From positions 3,038,001 through 3,102,000 of the forward strand of contig NZ_JQNN01000001.1 in NCBI RefSeq assembly GCF_000745265.1: 64,000 nt of DNA. The letters are read 5' to 3'. Under the pieces are notes generated by a model, which saw only the letters and a program-made list of their open reading frames with translations, was not told the DNA's origin and made no database searches. The position numbers and the translations under genes are program-made. The DNA is from Massilia sp. 9096 (GTDB taxonomy: Bacteria > Pseudomonadota > Gammaproteobacteria > Burkholderiales > Burkholderiaceae_D). This document shows, piece after piece, positions 9,063-17,752 of this stretch (the stretch's first letter is position 1; every line of letters begins with the position of its first letter).

Positions 9063-10793
9063 ATGAATTATTTCCTCCAACACCTGCGCATCGGCACCCG
9101 TCTGGCCGCCGCCTTCGCGCTGATCCTGATCCTCGCCATCATCGCCGCCGCGTCCGCGCTGCTGACCGCGCGCGCCAATGCCCAGGCCACCGCGCGCATG
9201 ATGGACATGCCGCTGCATAAGGAGCGCCTGGTCTCCGACTGGTACGTGCTGACGTACTCGGCGATCGAGCGTACCTCGCTGATCGCGCGCAGCACCGACA
9301 ATACCCTGAGCGCGGTGTTCGCCGAGCAGATCGCCACGGCCGTCAACAACACCACGGCCGTGATCAAGCAGGTCGAGCCGCTGCTCGATACGGCGGAGGA
9401 AAAAACCCAGATGGACACGGTGCAGCAGATGCGCGCCAAGTTCCAGGCCGCCAAGAACGCCGTGATGGAGGCCAAGAAGGCCGGCGACAACGACGCGGCC
9501 GAGCGTCTCTACAAGGAGCAGTTCCAGGCCGCCGGACGCAACTACGCCGAGTCGCTCAAGACCCTGCTCGCGACCGAGCGCCGCACCATCGACGAGATGA
9601 AGAGCTCGATCCAGACCGCCTACGACGAGCGTGCGCGCCTGGTGGAACTGATGAACGGCCTGATGATCGTGCTCGGGGCGCTGGCCGCGGTGGCGATCAC
9701 GCGCAGCATCACCCGTCCGCTGGCCGACGCGGTACAGGCCGCCGAAACCGTCGCCGACGGCGACCTGAGCGGCGTGTTCGAACGCCAGCGCCGCGACGAA
9801 CTCGGCGACCTGATGCGCGCCATGCAGGGCATGAACGACGGCCTGGCCAAGGTGGTGTCCGAAGTCCAGCACGGCACCCGCTCGATCGCCGGCGCCTCGA
9901 GCGAGATCGCCACCGGCAACCTCGACCTCTCCAGCCGCACCGAGCAGCAGGCCGGTGCGCTGGAAGAAACCGCCTCGTCGATGGAAGAGCTGACCTCGAC
10001 CGTGCGCCACAATGCCGACAACGCGACCCAGGCCAACCAGATGGCGCAGGCGGCCTCGCAAGTGGCCGTGCGCGGCGGCGAGATCGTCGGCCAGGTGGTC
10101 GAGACCATGGGCGCGATCGACGGCGCTTCGCGCAAGATCGTCGACATCATCGGCGTCATCGACGGGATCGCCTTCCAGACCAATATCCTGGCGTTGAACG
10201 CGGCGGTGGAAGCGGCGCGCGCCGGCGAGCAGGGACGCGGCTTCGCGGTGGTGGCCTCGGAGGTGCGCAACCTGGCGCAGCGTTCGGCCAGCGCGGCCAA
10301 GGAGATCAAGGCGCTGATCGGCGACTCGGTCACCCAGGTCAACGCCGGCACGGTGCTGGTGCAGCAGGCCGGCGCCACCATCGGCGAAGTCGTCACCAGC
10401 GTGGCGCGCGTGACCGACATCATGGCCGAGATCACCGCCGCCAGCCGCGAGCAGAGCGCCGGCATCGACCAGGTTAACACGGCGATCACGCAGATGGACC
10501 AGATGACGCAGCAGAACGCCGCGCTGGTCGAGGAAGCCGCCGCGGCGGCAGCCAGCATGCAGGAACAGGCGGCGCACCTGGAGCAGATGGTGAGCCGGTT
10601 CCGCCTTGGCGCGCAAGGCGCCGCGATGGCGCCGGCGGCGCAGCCGGCCCGCGCCCGCGCAGTCCCGGCCCGCCCTGCCCCGGCTGCTGCCAAGCGCCTG
10701 GCCGCCGCGCCCGCGCCCGCACGCGCGAGCGCCCAGCGTGCGAGCGCCAAGCGCGAGCCGGCCCTGGCACAGGACGAGTGGGAACAGTTCTGA
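9063..10793 (+). CDS. Methyl-accepting chemotaxis protein
   Basis: A 576-residue transmembrane chemoreceptor. TM1 is about residues 12-35, followed by a periplasmic four-helix-bundle sensor to about 195, TM2 about 197-215, HAMP about 215-270, then the long cytoplasmic signalling coil. The hairpin tip is exact ([20 protein letters not shown], about 364-383). The C-terminus has an Ala/Pro-rich linker ending in DEWEQF, a likely tether for CheR/CheB. It senses a small ligand and controls CheA. ATG 9063 ([11 protein letters not shown]) is chosen because upstream in-frame codons give no conserved sequence. The ligand is unknown. Confidence 0.92.
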   Translation: MNYFLQHLRIGTRLAAAFALILILAIIAAASALLTARANAQATARMMDMPLHKERLVSDWYVLTYSAIERTSLIARSTDNTLSAVFAEQIATAVNNTTAVIKQVEPLLDTAEEKTQMDTVQQMRAKFQAAKNAVMEAKKAGDNDAAERLYKEQFQAAGRNYAESLKTLLATERRTIDEMKSSIQTAYDERARLVELMNGLMIVLGALAAVAITRSITRPLADAVQAAETVADGDLSGVFERQRRDELGDLMRAMQGMNDGLAKVVSEVQHGTRSIAGASSEIATGNLDLSSRTEQQAGALEETASSMEELTSTVRHNADNATQANQMAQAASQVAVRGGEIVGQVVETMGAIDGASRKIVDIIGVIDGIAFQTNILALNAAVEAARAGEQGRGFAVVASEVRNLAQRSASAAKEIKALIGDSVTQVNAGTVLVQQAGATIGEVVTSVARVTDIMAEITAASREQSAGIDQVNTAITQMDQMTQQNAALVEEAAAAAASMQEQAAHLEQMVSRFRLGAQGAAMAPAAQPARARAVPARPAPAAAKRLAAAPAPARASAQRASAKREPALAQDEWEQF

Positions 10794-10816
10794 AGTAAGG
10801 CCAACCCTTCCTGGGC

Positions 10817-12052
10817 TTACTCGCCCAGGAACATCTCTTGCAGGTCGTTCAGGAAGCGCTGACCCAGCTCGGTGGGCTTGATCAGCTTGAAGTCGCGCGT
10901 GATCAGGCCCTTCGCTTCCGCCTCGTTGAGCGGCTTGTCGATCGCGTTGATCGTCATGCCGGTGCGCTCGCCGAACAGGTTGGGATCGAATCCTTCGCTC
11001 AGGCGCAGCGCGTTGAGCATGAACTCGAAGCCCATCTCGGCGCGCGTGATCTCGTGCTCCTCGCTGACCGCATTGCCCTGCCTGGCCGCGTCCATGAACG
11101 ATTGCGGCTGCTTGTAGCGCGCCTGGCGCAGCACGCGGTGCGGGAACGACAGCTTCGAATGCGCGCCGGCGCCGATGCCGAGATAATCCCCGAAATTCCA
11201 GTAGTTCAGGTTGTGGCGCGCGCGCTGTCCGGCCCTGGCATACGCCGACACCTCGTAATGCTGGTAGCCCGCCCCCGCCATGCGCTCGAAGATCATGTCC
11301 TGGATGTCGGCGCTTTCGTCGTCGTCCGGCAGCGGCGGCGGGTATTTCGCGAACACCGTGTTCGGCTCCATCGTCAGGTGGTACAGCGACAGGTGCGGCG
11401 GCGCGAACGACAGCGCGGTGTCGATGTCCTGGCGGGCTTCGAGCAGCGTCTGGCGCGGCAGCGCATACATCAGGTCGAGGTTGAAGTTATCGAAGGTGGC
11501 GTGCGCGATCTCGACCGCCTTGATCGCCTCGCGCGCGTCGTGGATGCGGCCCAGCGCCTGCAGGTGCGCGCCGTTGAAGCTCTGGATGCCGATCGACAGG
11601 CGGTTGATGCCGCTCTCGCGGAACTGGCGGAACTTGTCGGCCTCGAAGGTGCCCGGATTGGCTTCCATCGTGATCTCGGCGTCGAGGTCGAGCGGCAGCA
11701 GCGTGCGCAGGTCCGACATCAGGCGCTCCAGGCCGGCCGCCGACATCAGGCTGGGCGTGCCGCCGCCGATGAACACCGTGTGGATCTTGCGGCCCCAGAT
11801 CAGCGGCAGCGAACTTTCCAGGTCGGCGCGCAGGGCGTCCAGGTAGGCCTGTTCGGGAATCGGGCCGTTCGATTCGTGCGAGTTGAAATCGCAGTACGGG
11901 CACTTGCGCACGCACCAGGGCCAGTGGATGTACAGCGACAGCGGCGGCAGCGCGGTCAGGTTCAAGGCGCCGGGCTGCAGGTATTGCAGGGCGGCGCTGG
12001 CCGGGGTGCGCGGCGCGCCGGTCTCGGGCGCGGCTGGCTTGATTGGGATCAT
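10817..12052 (-). CDS. hemW: Heme chaperone HemW (radical SAM)
   Basis: A 411-residue member of the HemN-like radical SAM family. The 4Fe-4S motif is CVRKCPYC (Cys47, Cys51, Cys54), preceded by LSLYIHWPW. GGGTPSLMS, TMEANPGTFE, GINRLSIGIQSF and the C-terminal HemN domain (GIGAGAHSKL) follow. The three-cysteine CxxxCxxC pattern marks HemW, which transfers heme, rather than the oxidase HemN. The start at 12052 lies 19 bases after the rdgB stop; longer in-frame readings only run antisense into rdgB. It forms an operon with rdgB, a common pair in beta- and gammaproteobacteria. Confidence 0.93.
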   Translation of the reverse strand: MIPIKPAAPETGAPRTPASAALQYLQPGALNLTALPPLSLYIHWPWCVRKCPYCDFNSHESNGPIPEQAYLDALRADLESSLPLIWGRKIHTVFIGGGTPSLMSAAGLERLMSDLRTLLPLDLDAEITMEANPGTFEADKFRQFRESGINRLSIGIQSFNGAHLQALGRIHDAREAIKAVEIAHATFDNFNLDLMYALPRQTLLEARQDIDTALSFAPPHLSLYHLTMEPNTVFAKYPPPLPDDDESADIQDMIFERMAGAGYQHYEVSAYARAGQRARHNLNYWNFGDYLGIGAGAHSKLSFPHRVLRQARYKQPQSFMDAARQGNAVSEEHEITRAEMGFEFMLNALRLSEGFDPNLFGERTGMTINAIDKPLNEAEAKGLITRDFKLIKPTELGQRFLNDLQEMFLGE

Positions 12053-12071
12053 AAGCGGGACGATCAGCAAA

Positions 12072-12656
12072 TTACTTGAGTTTCTTGACCAGCGCGCGCA
12101 GCGCCTGGCCGCGGTGCGACACCGCATTCTTTTCATGCGCCTCGAGCTCGGCCGCGGTCTTGCCGAATTCCGCCAGCAGGAAGTGCGGATCGTAGCCGAA
12201 ACCGCCGGCGCCGCGCGCCTCGTCGACGATCCGGCCGCGCCAGACGCCATCGGCGATGACCGGCTGCGGATCGTCGGCGTGGCGGACGTACACCAGCACG
12301 CAGTAGAAATAGGCCGACTTGTCGTCGATGCCGGCCAGGTCGCGCACCAGCTTCTCGCTGTTGCGCGCGTCCGACTTGGGCAGGCCGGCATAGCGCGCCG
12401 AATGCACGCCGGGCGCGCCGCCCAGCGCGTTGACGCAGACGCCGGAATCGTCGGCCAGCGCCGGCAGGCCGGTCAGGCGCGCGGCGTGGCGCGCCTTGGC
12501 CAGCGCATTCTCGACGAAGGTGCCGAAGGGCTCCTCGGCTTCCGGCACGTTGAATTCGCCCTGCGGATGCAGTTCGAAACCGATCGGGCCGAGCAGCTGG
12601 GCGAATTCCTTGAGCTTGCCGGCATTGTTGGAGGCGAGGATGAGGCGTTGGGTCAT
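12072..12656 (-). CDS. rdgB: Non-canonical purine NTP pyrophosphatase RdgB/HAM1
   Basis: A 194-residue Ham1-family protein, full length. Conserved features are LASNNAGKLKEF at the start, ENALAKARHAARLTGLPALADDSG with the catalytic acidic residues, GVHSARYAG, and the C-terminal SHRGQALRAL. It hydrolyses dITP, ITP and XTP to monophosphates and so keeps deaminated purines out of DNA. In many Burkholderiales it sits directly after rph; here the two are about 17.7 kb apart. Confidence 0.95.
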   Translation of the reverse strand: MTQRLILASNNAGKLKEFAQLLGPIGFELHPQGEFNVPEAEEPFGTFVENALAKARHAARLTGLPALADDSGVCVNALGGAPGVHSARYAGLPKSDARNSEKLVRDLAGIDDKSAYFYCVLVYVRHADDPQPVIADGVWRGRIVDEARGAGGFGYDPHFLLAEFGKTAAELEAHEKNAVSHRGQALRALVKKLK

Positions 12657-12708
12657 GGTGTGTTGCGGTGAGCGAGGCGGGAAAGGCGATATTCTACCGC
12701 CGTGCGCT

Positions 12709-14073
12709 TCAATGCGCCGGAAACACCAGGCTCACCTCCAGCCCCGGCGCGGCGTTGCGCAGGCGGACGCGCGCCCCGTGCAGCTGCGCGATCGCGGTCA
12801 CGCTCGACAGGCCCAGGCCGTTGCCCGGCAGGTGGCGGCTCTGGTCGACGCGGTAGAAACGCTGGCACAGCTTGTCGATGTCCTGTTCCGGCACGCCGGG
12901 GCCGTAGTCGCGCACCGAGACCACCGCCTCGTGCTGGTCGCGGCGTACGCCGATGTCGACGTGGACGCCGCTGCGCGCGTACTTGATCGCATTGTCGATC
13001 AGGCTCGCCAGCGCACTGGCCAGCAGGTCGCGGTCGCCGCGGATCGGCACCGGGACCTCGCCGCTGTAGCGCAGCAGCACGCCCTGCTCGTCCGCGACCA
13101 GCTCGTACAGCTCGCTCATGTCGCGCGCGATCGCCGCCAGGTCGAGCGTGTCGAAGTTACGCGTGCGCACCCCGGTCTCGGCGGCGGCGATCTGCAGCAG
13201 CTTGTCGAACAGGGAAATGACGTTGTCGATCTCTTCGATCGCCAGGCGCGCATCGCCGACCAGCGCATGCGGGTCCGCAGCCGCCTGCAGCGCGCGCTCC
13301 AGGCGCGAGCGCACGCGCGTGACCGGCGTGCGCAGATCGTGCGCGATCGAGTTCGAGACGTGGCGCACGCCTTCCATCAGCGATTCGATCCGGTCCAGCA
13401 TCTGGTTGATGTCGGCGCCCAGGCGCGCGAATTCGTCGTTGCCGGTCACGGTGATCCGGCTGGACAGCTCGCCGGCGGCGATACGCGCGGCGGTGCGGCG
13501 GATGCGCCCGATGCGCGCCTCGATCAGGCGGCGGAACAGCTGGGCGCCGGCGAAGGCCAGCAGCAGCGACACCGCGACGCTGATCAGGAGCGCGTGCTCG
13601 ACCACGGCACGGATGCCATCCAGCTCGCTCAGGTCACGTCCGACCACCAGGCGCCAGCCGCCGTCCAGCGACAGCACCAGCAGGCGCACCGAGACCGGCC
13701 CGCTGCCCCGGTCCATGGTGTCGAACACCAGCTGGCCGGACGCCGGCAGCACCCCGCGCCAGCGCGGCAGGTTGCCGGCGACCACGCGGCCCTGGACGTC
13801 GAGCAGGCCGACCAGTTCGGTATCGCTGTCGATGCGGTCGTGCAGCTGCTGGTCGATCTGGCGCTCGACCGCGCCAATGCCGCCGGTGCGCCAGGCCGCT
13901 TCCATGCGCCCGCCGATCATGTGGATCTTGTTGTCCAGCGAGCGCTCGAACACGCCGACGGTGCCGAAGTAGAAGATGCTGGACAGCGCGGCGATCGCCA
14001 ACGCCACCAGCAGGCCGTAGCCGACCGCCAGGCGAGCGGCGATCGAACCCTTGAGGCTAAGCCGCGGCGCCAT
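12709..14073 (-). CDS. Two-component sensor histidine kinase next to the metal-efflux operon
   Basis: A 454-residue membrane kinase. TM1 is about 15-40, a periplasmic loop of roughly 110 residues follows, TM2 is about 158-180, then HAMP about 180-235. The phosphoacceptor is His245 in SNSIAHDLRTP, and the HATPase domain has N, G1 and G2 boxes (LIDNAIKYARSG, VRDYGPGVP, GNGLGLSSV). It overlaps the response-regulator gene by 17 bases in the same operon. Divergent linkage to an RND metal pump suggests metal sensing in the periplasm, but no metal-ligand cluster is obvious in the loop. Confidence 0.88.
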   Translation of the reverse strand: MAPRLSLKGSIAARLAVGYGLLVALAIAALSSIFYFGTVGVFERSLDNKIHMIGGRMEAAWRTGGIGAVERQIDQQLHDRIDSDTELVGLLDVQGRVVAGNLPRWRGVLPASGQLVFDTMDRGSGPVSVRLLVLSLDGGWRLVVGRDLSELDGIRAVVEHALLISVAVSLLLAFAGAQLFRRLIEARIGRIRRTAARIAAGELSSRITVTGNDEFARLGADINQMLDRIESLMEGVRHVSNSIAHDLRTPVTRVRSRLERALQAAADPHALVGDARLAIEEIDNVISLFDKLLQIAAAETGVRTRNFDTLDLAAIARDMSELYELVADEQGVLLRYSGEVPVPIRGDRDLLASALASLIDNAIKYARSGVHVDIGVRRDQHEAVVSVRDYGPGVPEQDIDKLCQRFYRVDQSRHLPGNGLGLSSVTAIAQLHGARVRLRNAAPGLEVSLVFPAH

Positions 14074-14755
14074 AGCCCGAGCTGCTCAACACATAGCCGG
14101 CGCCGCGCACCGTGTGGATCAGGGGCGGTTCGAAGTCCTTGTCGACCTTGCTGCGCAGGCGGCTGATCTGGACGTCGATCACGTTGGTCTGCGGGTCGAA
14201 ATGGTATTCCCAGACGCCTTCGAGCAGCATGGTGCGGGTGACGATCTGGCCCTCGTGGCGCATCAGGTATTCGAGCAGGCGGAATTCGCGCGGCTGCAGG
14301 TTGATGGTCGCGCCCTGGCGCGTGACGCGCATGGTGCGCAGGTCGAGCTTGAGGTCGGCCACCTGCAGCTGGTTGACGTCGCGCGACCAGGTAGAGCGGC
14401 GCGCCAGGTTCTCCACGCGCGCCAGCAGCTCGGATAGCACGAACGGCTTGGCGAGATAATCGTCGCTGCCGGCGCGCAGGCCGCGCACGCGCTCGTCGAC
14501 GTTGTTCAGGGCCGACAGGATCAGCACCGGCGTGGCGTCGCCGCGCGCGCGCAACTGTTCCAGCAGGCCCAGGCCGTCGACCTGGCCGGGCAGCATGCGG
14601 TCGAGCACCACGACGTCCCAGCGGCGCTCGCGCAGCTGGACGCCGCCCTCGGTGCCGTCGCCGGCGGCGGCCACGACGTAGCCGGCCGCGCGCAGGCTGT
14701 TGCACAGGTAGTCGCGGGTTTCCGTATCGTCTTCGATGACTAGGCAGTGTGGCAT
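14057..14755 (-). CDS. OmpR/PhoB-family response regulator (metal-efflux type)
   Basis: A 232-residue regulator. The receiver domain has an acidic pocket IEDD, the phospho-Asp in VVVLDRMLPG and the lysine in DDYLAKPF. A winged-helix DNA-binding domain follows (LQPREFRLLEYLMRHEGQIV, then the VDVQISRLRSKVDK-like IDVQISRLRSKV). ATG 14755 starts directly at the receiver; an upstream in-frame ATG would add 19 residues of no known match. It is cotranscribed with the kinase and divergent from the lipoprotein-RND operon. The GATTACG boxes upstream are its likely targets. Confidence 0.9.
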   Translation of the reverse strand: MPHCLVIEDDTETRDYLCNSLRAAGYVVAAAGDGTEGGVQLRERRWDVVVLDRMLPGQVDGLGLLEQLRARGDATPVLILSALNNVDERVRGLRAGSDDYLAKPFVLSELLARVENLARRSTWSRDVNQLQVADLKLDLRTMRVTRQGATINLQPREFRLLEYLMRHEGQIVTRTMLLEGVWEYHFDPQTNVIDVQISRLRSKVDKDFEPPLIHTVRGAGYVLSSSGYGAAA

Positions 14756-14858
14756 GGCGCAGAGTATAAAACCAAACGGTCCAGTATAGGCTAGTGGCGC
14801 GGCGCCAGCCATTACCGATCGTTAATCTAATCGATGCCCACAACACCGGCGGCGACCG

Positions 14859-14893
14859 GATTACGAGTCAGCAATGATTACGCGATCGTAATC
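14859..14893. promoter_or_regulatory. Three GATTACG boxes upstream of the metal RND operon
   Basis: GATTACG occurs at 14859-14865 and 14876-14882, and inverted (CGTAATC) at 14887-14893. The last two form a perfect 7-base inverted repeat around CGAT. A further GTTAATC lies at 14821-14827. The cluster sits between the divergent two-component and RND operons, about 60-100 bases before the lipoprotein start. This is the expected place for the response regulator to bind. The assignment is inference. Confidence 0.55.
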
Positions 14894-14955
14894 GGCAGAC
14901 CCCGGGGATAGACCTATGATCGCCTCGCTTTCGTTCATCCATCCGCGAGGTTCCC

Positions 14956-15327
14956 ATGCGCAGCATCACTGTCTCGTCTCTTCTCGCCTTGTGCGCGCTG
15001 CTGTCGGCCTGCGTCGGGCCGGTCCCCAATGAACGCGTCGATTGGGCACACGGCGCGAGCTACGGCCGCGTGCTCGAACTCCTGACGCCGCAGGCGGCAG
15101 CGGCCAAGCTGCTCACTTGTCTGGGCGGCGCTCCGGCGCCGGCCGGCACGGCTTACGCGATGGTCCGCTACCGTCGCACCCGTCTGCAGCACAATGTCGT
15201 CGCCGCCGTGCCGGACGGCCTGGCGCTGCGGGTCGGCGACGAAGTCGAGCTGTGGCCCGAAGACTGTGACCGGGGCCATCCCGCACATGTCGGACGCGTG
15301 CTGCCGCCACTGCCGGTCCATCCTTGA
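14956..15327 (+). CDS. Small lipoprotein, first gene of the metal RND operon
   Basis: A 123-residue protein with a lipoprotein signal (MRSITVSSLLALCALLSAC, Cys19) and a mature part with no family I recognise. The mature part has two further cysteines (LLTCLGG and WPEDCDRG) and a region that reads like a small beta domain (TAYAMVRYRRTRLQHNVVAAV, then LRVGDEVELWPEDC). A GAGG ribosome site precedes the ATG. It lies 8 bases ahead of the CzcC-like gene, so it is probably an accessory or metal-sensing envelope part of the same pump, similar in place to CzcI/CnrX-type proteins. That role is a guess from position. Confidence 0.7.
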   Translation: MRSITVSSLLALCALLSACVGPVPNERVDWAHGASYGRVLELLTPQAAAAKLLTCLGGAPAPAGTAYAMVRYRRTRLQHNVVAAVPDGLALRVGDEVELWPEDCDRGHPAHVGRVLPPLPVHP

Positions 15328-15335
15328 GGCGCACC

Positions 15336-16604
15336 ATGTTTCGCCTTGCCCAACTCGTGCCGGGGCTGCTGGTGGCGGCGCTGGGATTGCCGGCACATGG
15401 CCAGGCCCTGCGTCTCGACCAGGCGCTCGCGCTGGCCCGGCAGCACAACCATGATCTGCGCCTGGCGGCGATCGCCACCGACAGCGCGGCCGCCGCGGTC
15501 ACAAGCGCGGCGGCCGCGCCCAACCCGGTGCTGACGCTGCAGACCATGAACATCAATCCGGCGGCCGGGATCGGCGCCGGTTCGCTGCGCAGCAAGACCG
15601 TCGACAGCACGGTGCGCGTCGACCAGCTGGTCGAGCGCGGCGGCAAGCGCCGCCTGCGTACCGCCGCGGCCGAGCTGCAGCGCGACGCCGCCCAGGCCGA
15701 CCTGGCCGATACGCGCCGCCAGCTGCTACGCGACGTTGGCGCAGCCTACTACGACCTGCTGGCGGCCCAGGAGCGCGCGGCGATCACGCGCGACGCCGCG
15801 GCGCTGGCCTCGAATGCGCTCGACGCGGCCGAGACACGCCGCCGCGCCGGCGACCTGGCCGGCGCCGATACCGCGCGCCTGCGCGTCGACGCGCTGCATG
15901 CCCGCAACGACGCCGACGACGCCGACGCCGACCTGGACGAGGCCCGGCGCTCGCTGGCGCTATTGCTCGGCCTGGATGCACCCGAACGCCTGAGCGCGGT
16001 CGATTCCTGGCCGGCGATGCGCGCCGGCGGCGCCGACGCCGAAGCCGATGCCGCCGTGGAAGCGCGTGCCGACGTGGCCGCTGCGCGCGCCCGCGCCGGC
16101 GCCGCGCAGGCATCGCGCGACCTGGCCGTGGCCGGTCGCACCCGCGATGTCACGGTCGGGGTGCAGTTCGAACACTACCCGGTCAGCGCCGCCAACCCTC
16201 AGGGGACCGGCAACAGCGTCGGCGTGGCCCTGCAGGTGCCGCTGTTCGTCCGCTACGGCATGCAGGGAGAAATTCGCAGCGCCGAAGCAGCGCTCGACGC
16301 CGCCAACGAAACGCTGGAAAAGACGCGCCAGGCCGCGCGCGCCGACATCGGCCGCGCGCGCGCCCAATCGAGCGCCGCCGGCGCGCGCGTGGCGCGCTAC
16401 GACAACGAGATCCTGCCTGCCGCGCGCAAGGCGCTGGACGCCGGCGAATTCGCATTCGCGCGCGGCGCCATGAGCGTGATGGACGTGCTGGACGTGCGCC
16501 GCGCCTGGCGCGCAGCCCAGCTCGAGGCCCTCGCCGCGCACGCGGAACTGGCCAAATCCCTGGCGTCGCTGGACGCCGCACTGTCGCGAGAGCATACGCA
16601 ATGA
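15336..16604 (+). CDS. czcC: CzcC-type outer-membrane efflux protein
   Basis: A 422-residue TolC-superfamily protein with an ordinary cleavable signal (ending near LPAHGQ) rather than a lipobox. Two long helical repeats follow (LRLDQALALARQHNHDLRLA; later DVTVGVQFEHYPVSAANPQG and VALQVPLFVRYG). ATG 15336 is preferred to an upstream TTG because GAGG lies 8 bases before it and the signal peptide begins there. It is the outer-membrane tunnel for the heavy-metal RND complex and overlaps the adaptor gene by 4 bases. Confidence 0.85.
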   Translation: MFRLAQLVPGLLVAALGLPAHGQALRLDQALALARQHNHDLRLAAIATDSAAAAVTSAAAAPNPVLTLQTMNINPAAGIGAGSLRSKTVDSTVRVDQLVERGGKRRLRTAAAELQRDAAQADLADTRRQLLRDVGAAYYDLLAAQERAAITRDAAALASNALDAAETRRRAGDLAGADTARLRVDALHARNDADDADADLDEARRSLALLLGLDAPERLSAVDSWPAMRAGGADAEADAAVEARADVAAARARAGAAQASRDLAVAGRTRDVTVGVQFEHYPVSAANPQGTGNSVGVALQVPLFVRYGMQGEIRSAEAALDAANETLEKTRQAARADIGRARAQSSAAGARVARYDNEILPAARKALDAGEFAFARGAMSVMDVLDVRRAWRAAQLEALAAHAELAKSLASLDAALSREHTQ

Positions 16605-17752
16605 ATACCCGAATCACCGTTACCGCCGTCGCGCTCGCGCTGGGCGCCCTGGCTGGCGTCTTCGTCTGGCACGGTACGGCGCCGGCACGTACGGCCCCTG
16701 CCGCGCCCGCCGCCAAACCTCGGTCCGAACCCGGCCTGGTGCGCTTTGCCGCTGACGACCCGCAGCTGTCGTTCCTCAAGCTGTCCGCGGTCGACGCGCG
16801 CGCCCTTCCGCTGGCCGAGCCGGTGGCCGGCCGCATCGCCTATGACGAGGGCCGCACCAGCCGTATCGCTTCCCCTGTGCTGGGCCGCGTGACCGCGCAG
16901 CACGTGGAAGTCGGCGACAGCGTCCGCGCCGGCCAGCTGCTGGCCGAACTCGATTCGCCCGACTTGGCCGGCGCCCAGGCCGATGCGCGCAAAGCCGATG
17001 CGGACGAGGAGCGCAAGCGCCTGGCACTGGCGCGCGCCAAGGAACTGGTGGACGCCGACGTCCTGGCGCGCAAGGACTACGAGAACGCCGACGCCGACCT
17101 GCGCCAGGCCGATGCCGAAGCGCGCCGCGCGCGCCAGCGCATCGGCAACCTGCACGCCGACAGCGCAGTCGACGGGCGCTTCCGCCTGCGCGCGCCGATT
17201 GCCGGCGTGGTGGCCGACAAACAGATCAACCTCGGACAGGAAGTGCGTCCCGACCAGGCCAATGCGCTGCTGGTGATCAGCGACCTGCGCCGCGTATGGG
17301 CGATCGCCGACGTGCCCGAGCGCGTCGCAGTTCACCTGCACCCCGGCCAGCCGGTCGCGCTGGAGACCGACGCCTGGCCCGGCGAGACCTTCCACGGCGT
17401 CATCGGACGCATCGGCGTCGCGGTCGATCCGGCCACCCGCCGCGTGCAGGTGCGTTGCGAGCTGGACAATGCGGATGGACGCCTCAAGCCAGACATGTTC
17501 GCGCGCATCGCCTTCGTTCAGGATGGGGCGGCGCGCGCCGTGCCGGTACCGAACACCGCCCTGATCACCGAAGGCCTGTACAACTACGTGTTCGTCGAAC
17601 GCGCCCGCGGCACCTTCGAGAAACGGCGCGTGCACGTGGCACTCGGCGGTCCCGCGCAAAGCTGGATCGACAGCGGTCTCGATCCACACGAGCGCATCGT
17701 CACCGAAGGCGCGCTGCTGCTGGGCGCGGAAAGTGCGAACCATGCTGGCTAA
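16601..17752 (+). CDS. czcB: CzcB-type periplasmic adaptor of a heavy-metal RND pump
   Basis: A 383-residue membrane-fusion protein with an N-terminal uncleaved hydrophobic segment (about 6-24). A barrel-sandwich domain follows (RIASPVLGRVTAQHVEVGD, then RAPIAGVVADKQINLGQEV). A hairpin of about 70 residues and beta-barrel and membrane-proximal domains (VPVPNTALITEGLYNYVFVE) complete it. It lacks the His-rich or Met-rich N-terminus seen in some zinc or copper/silver adaptors, so the metal cannot be read from it. It overlaps czcC by 4 and czcA by 11 bases, indicating tight coupling. Confidence 0.88.
   Translation: MNTRITVTAVALALGALAGVFVWHGTAPARTAPAAPAAKPRSEPGLVRFAADDPQLSFLKLSAVDARALPLAEPVAGRIAYDEGRTSRIASPVLGRVTAQHVEVGDSVRAGQLLAELDSPDLAGAQADARKADADEERKRLALARAKELVDADVLARKDYENADADLRQADAEARRARQRIGNLHADSAVDGRFRLRAPIAGVVADKQINLGQEVRPDQANALLVISDLRRVWAIADVPERVAVHLHPGQPVALETDAWPGETFHGVIGRIGVAVDPATRRVQVRCELDNADGRLKPDMFARIAFVQDGAARAVPVPNTALITEGLYNYVFVERARGTFEKRRVHVALGGPAQSWIDSGLDPHERIVTEGALLLGAESANHAG

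Noticed and set aside
10810..10829. Terminator between the chemoreceptor and hemW
   Set aside because: CCTGGGC/GCCCAGG forms a stem but overlaps the hemW stop codon and no T-run follows on either strand.
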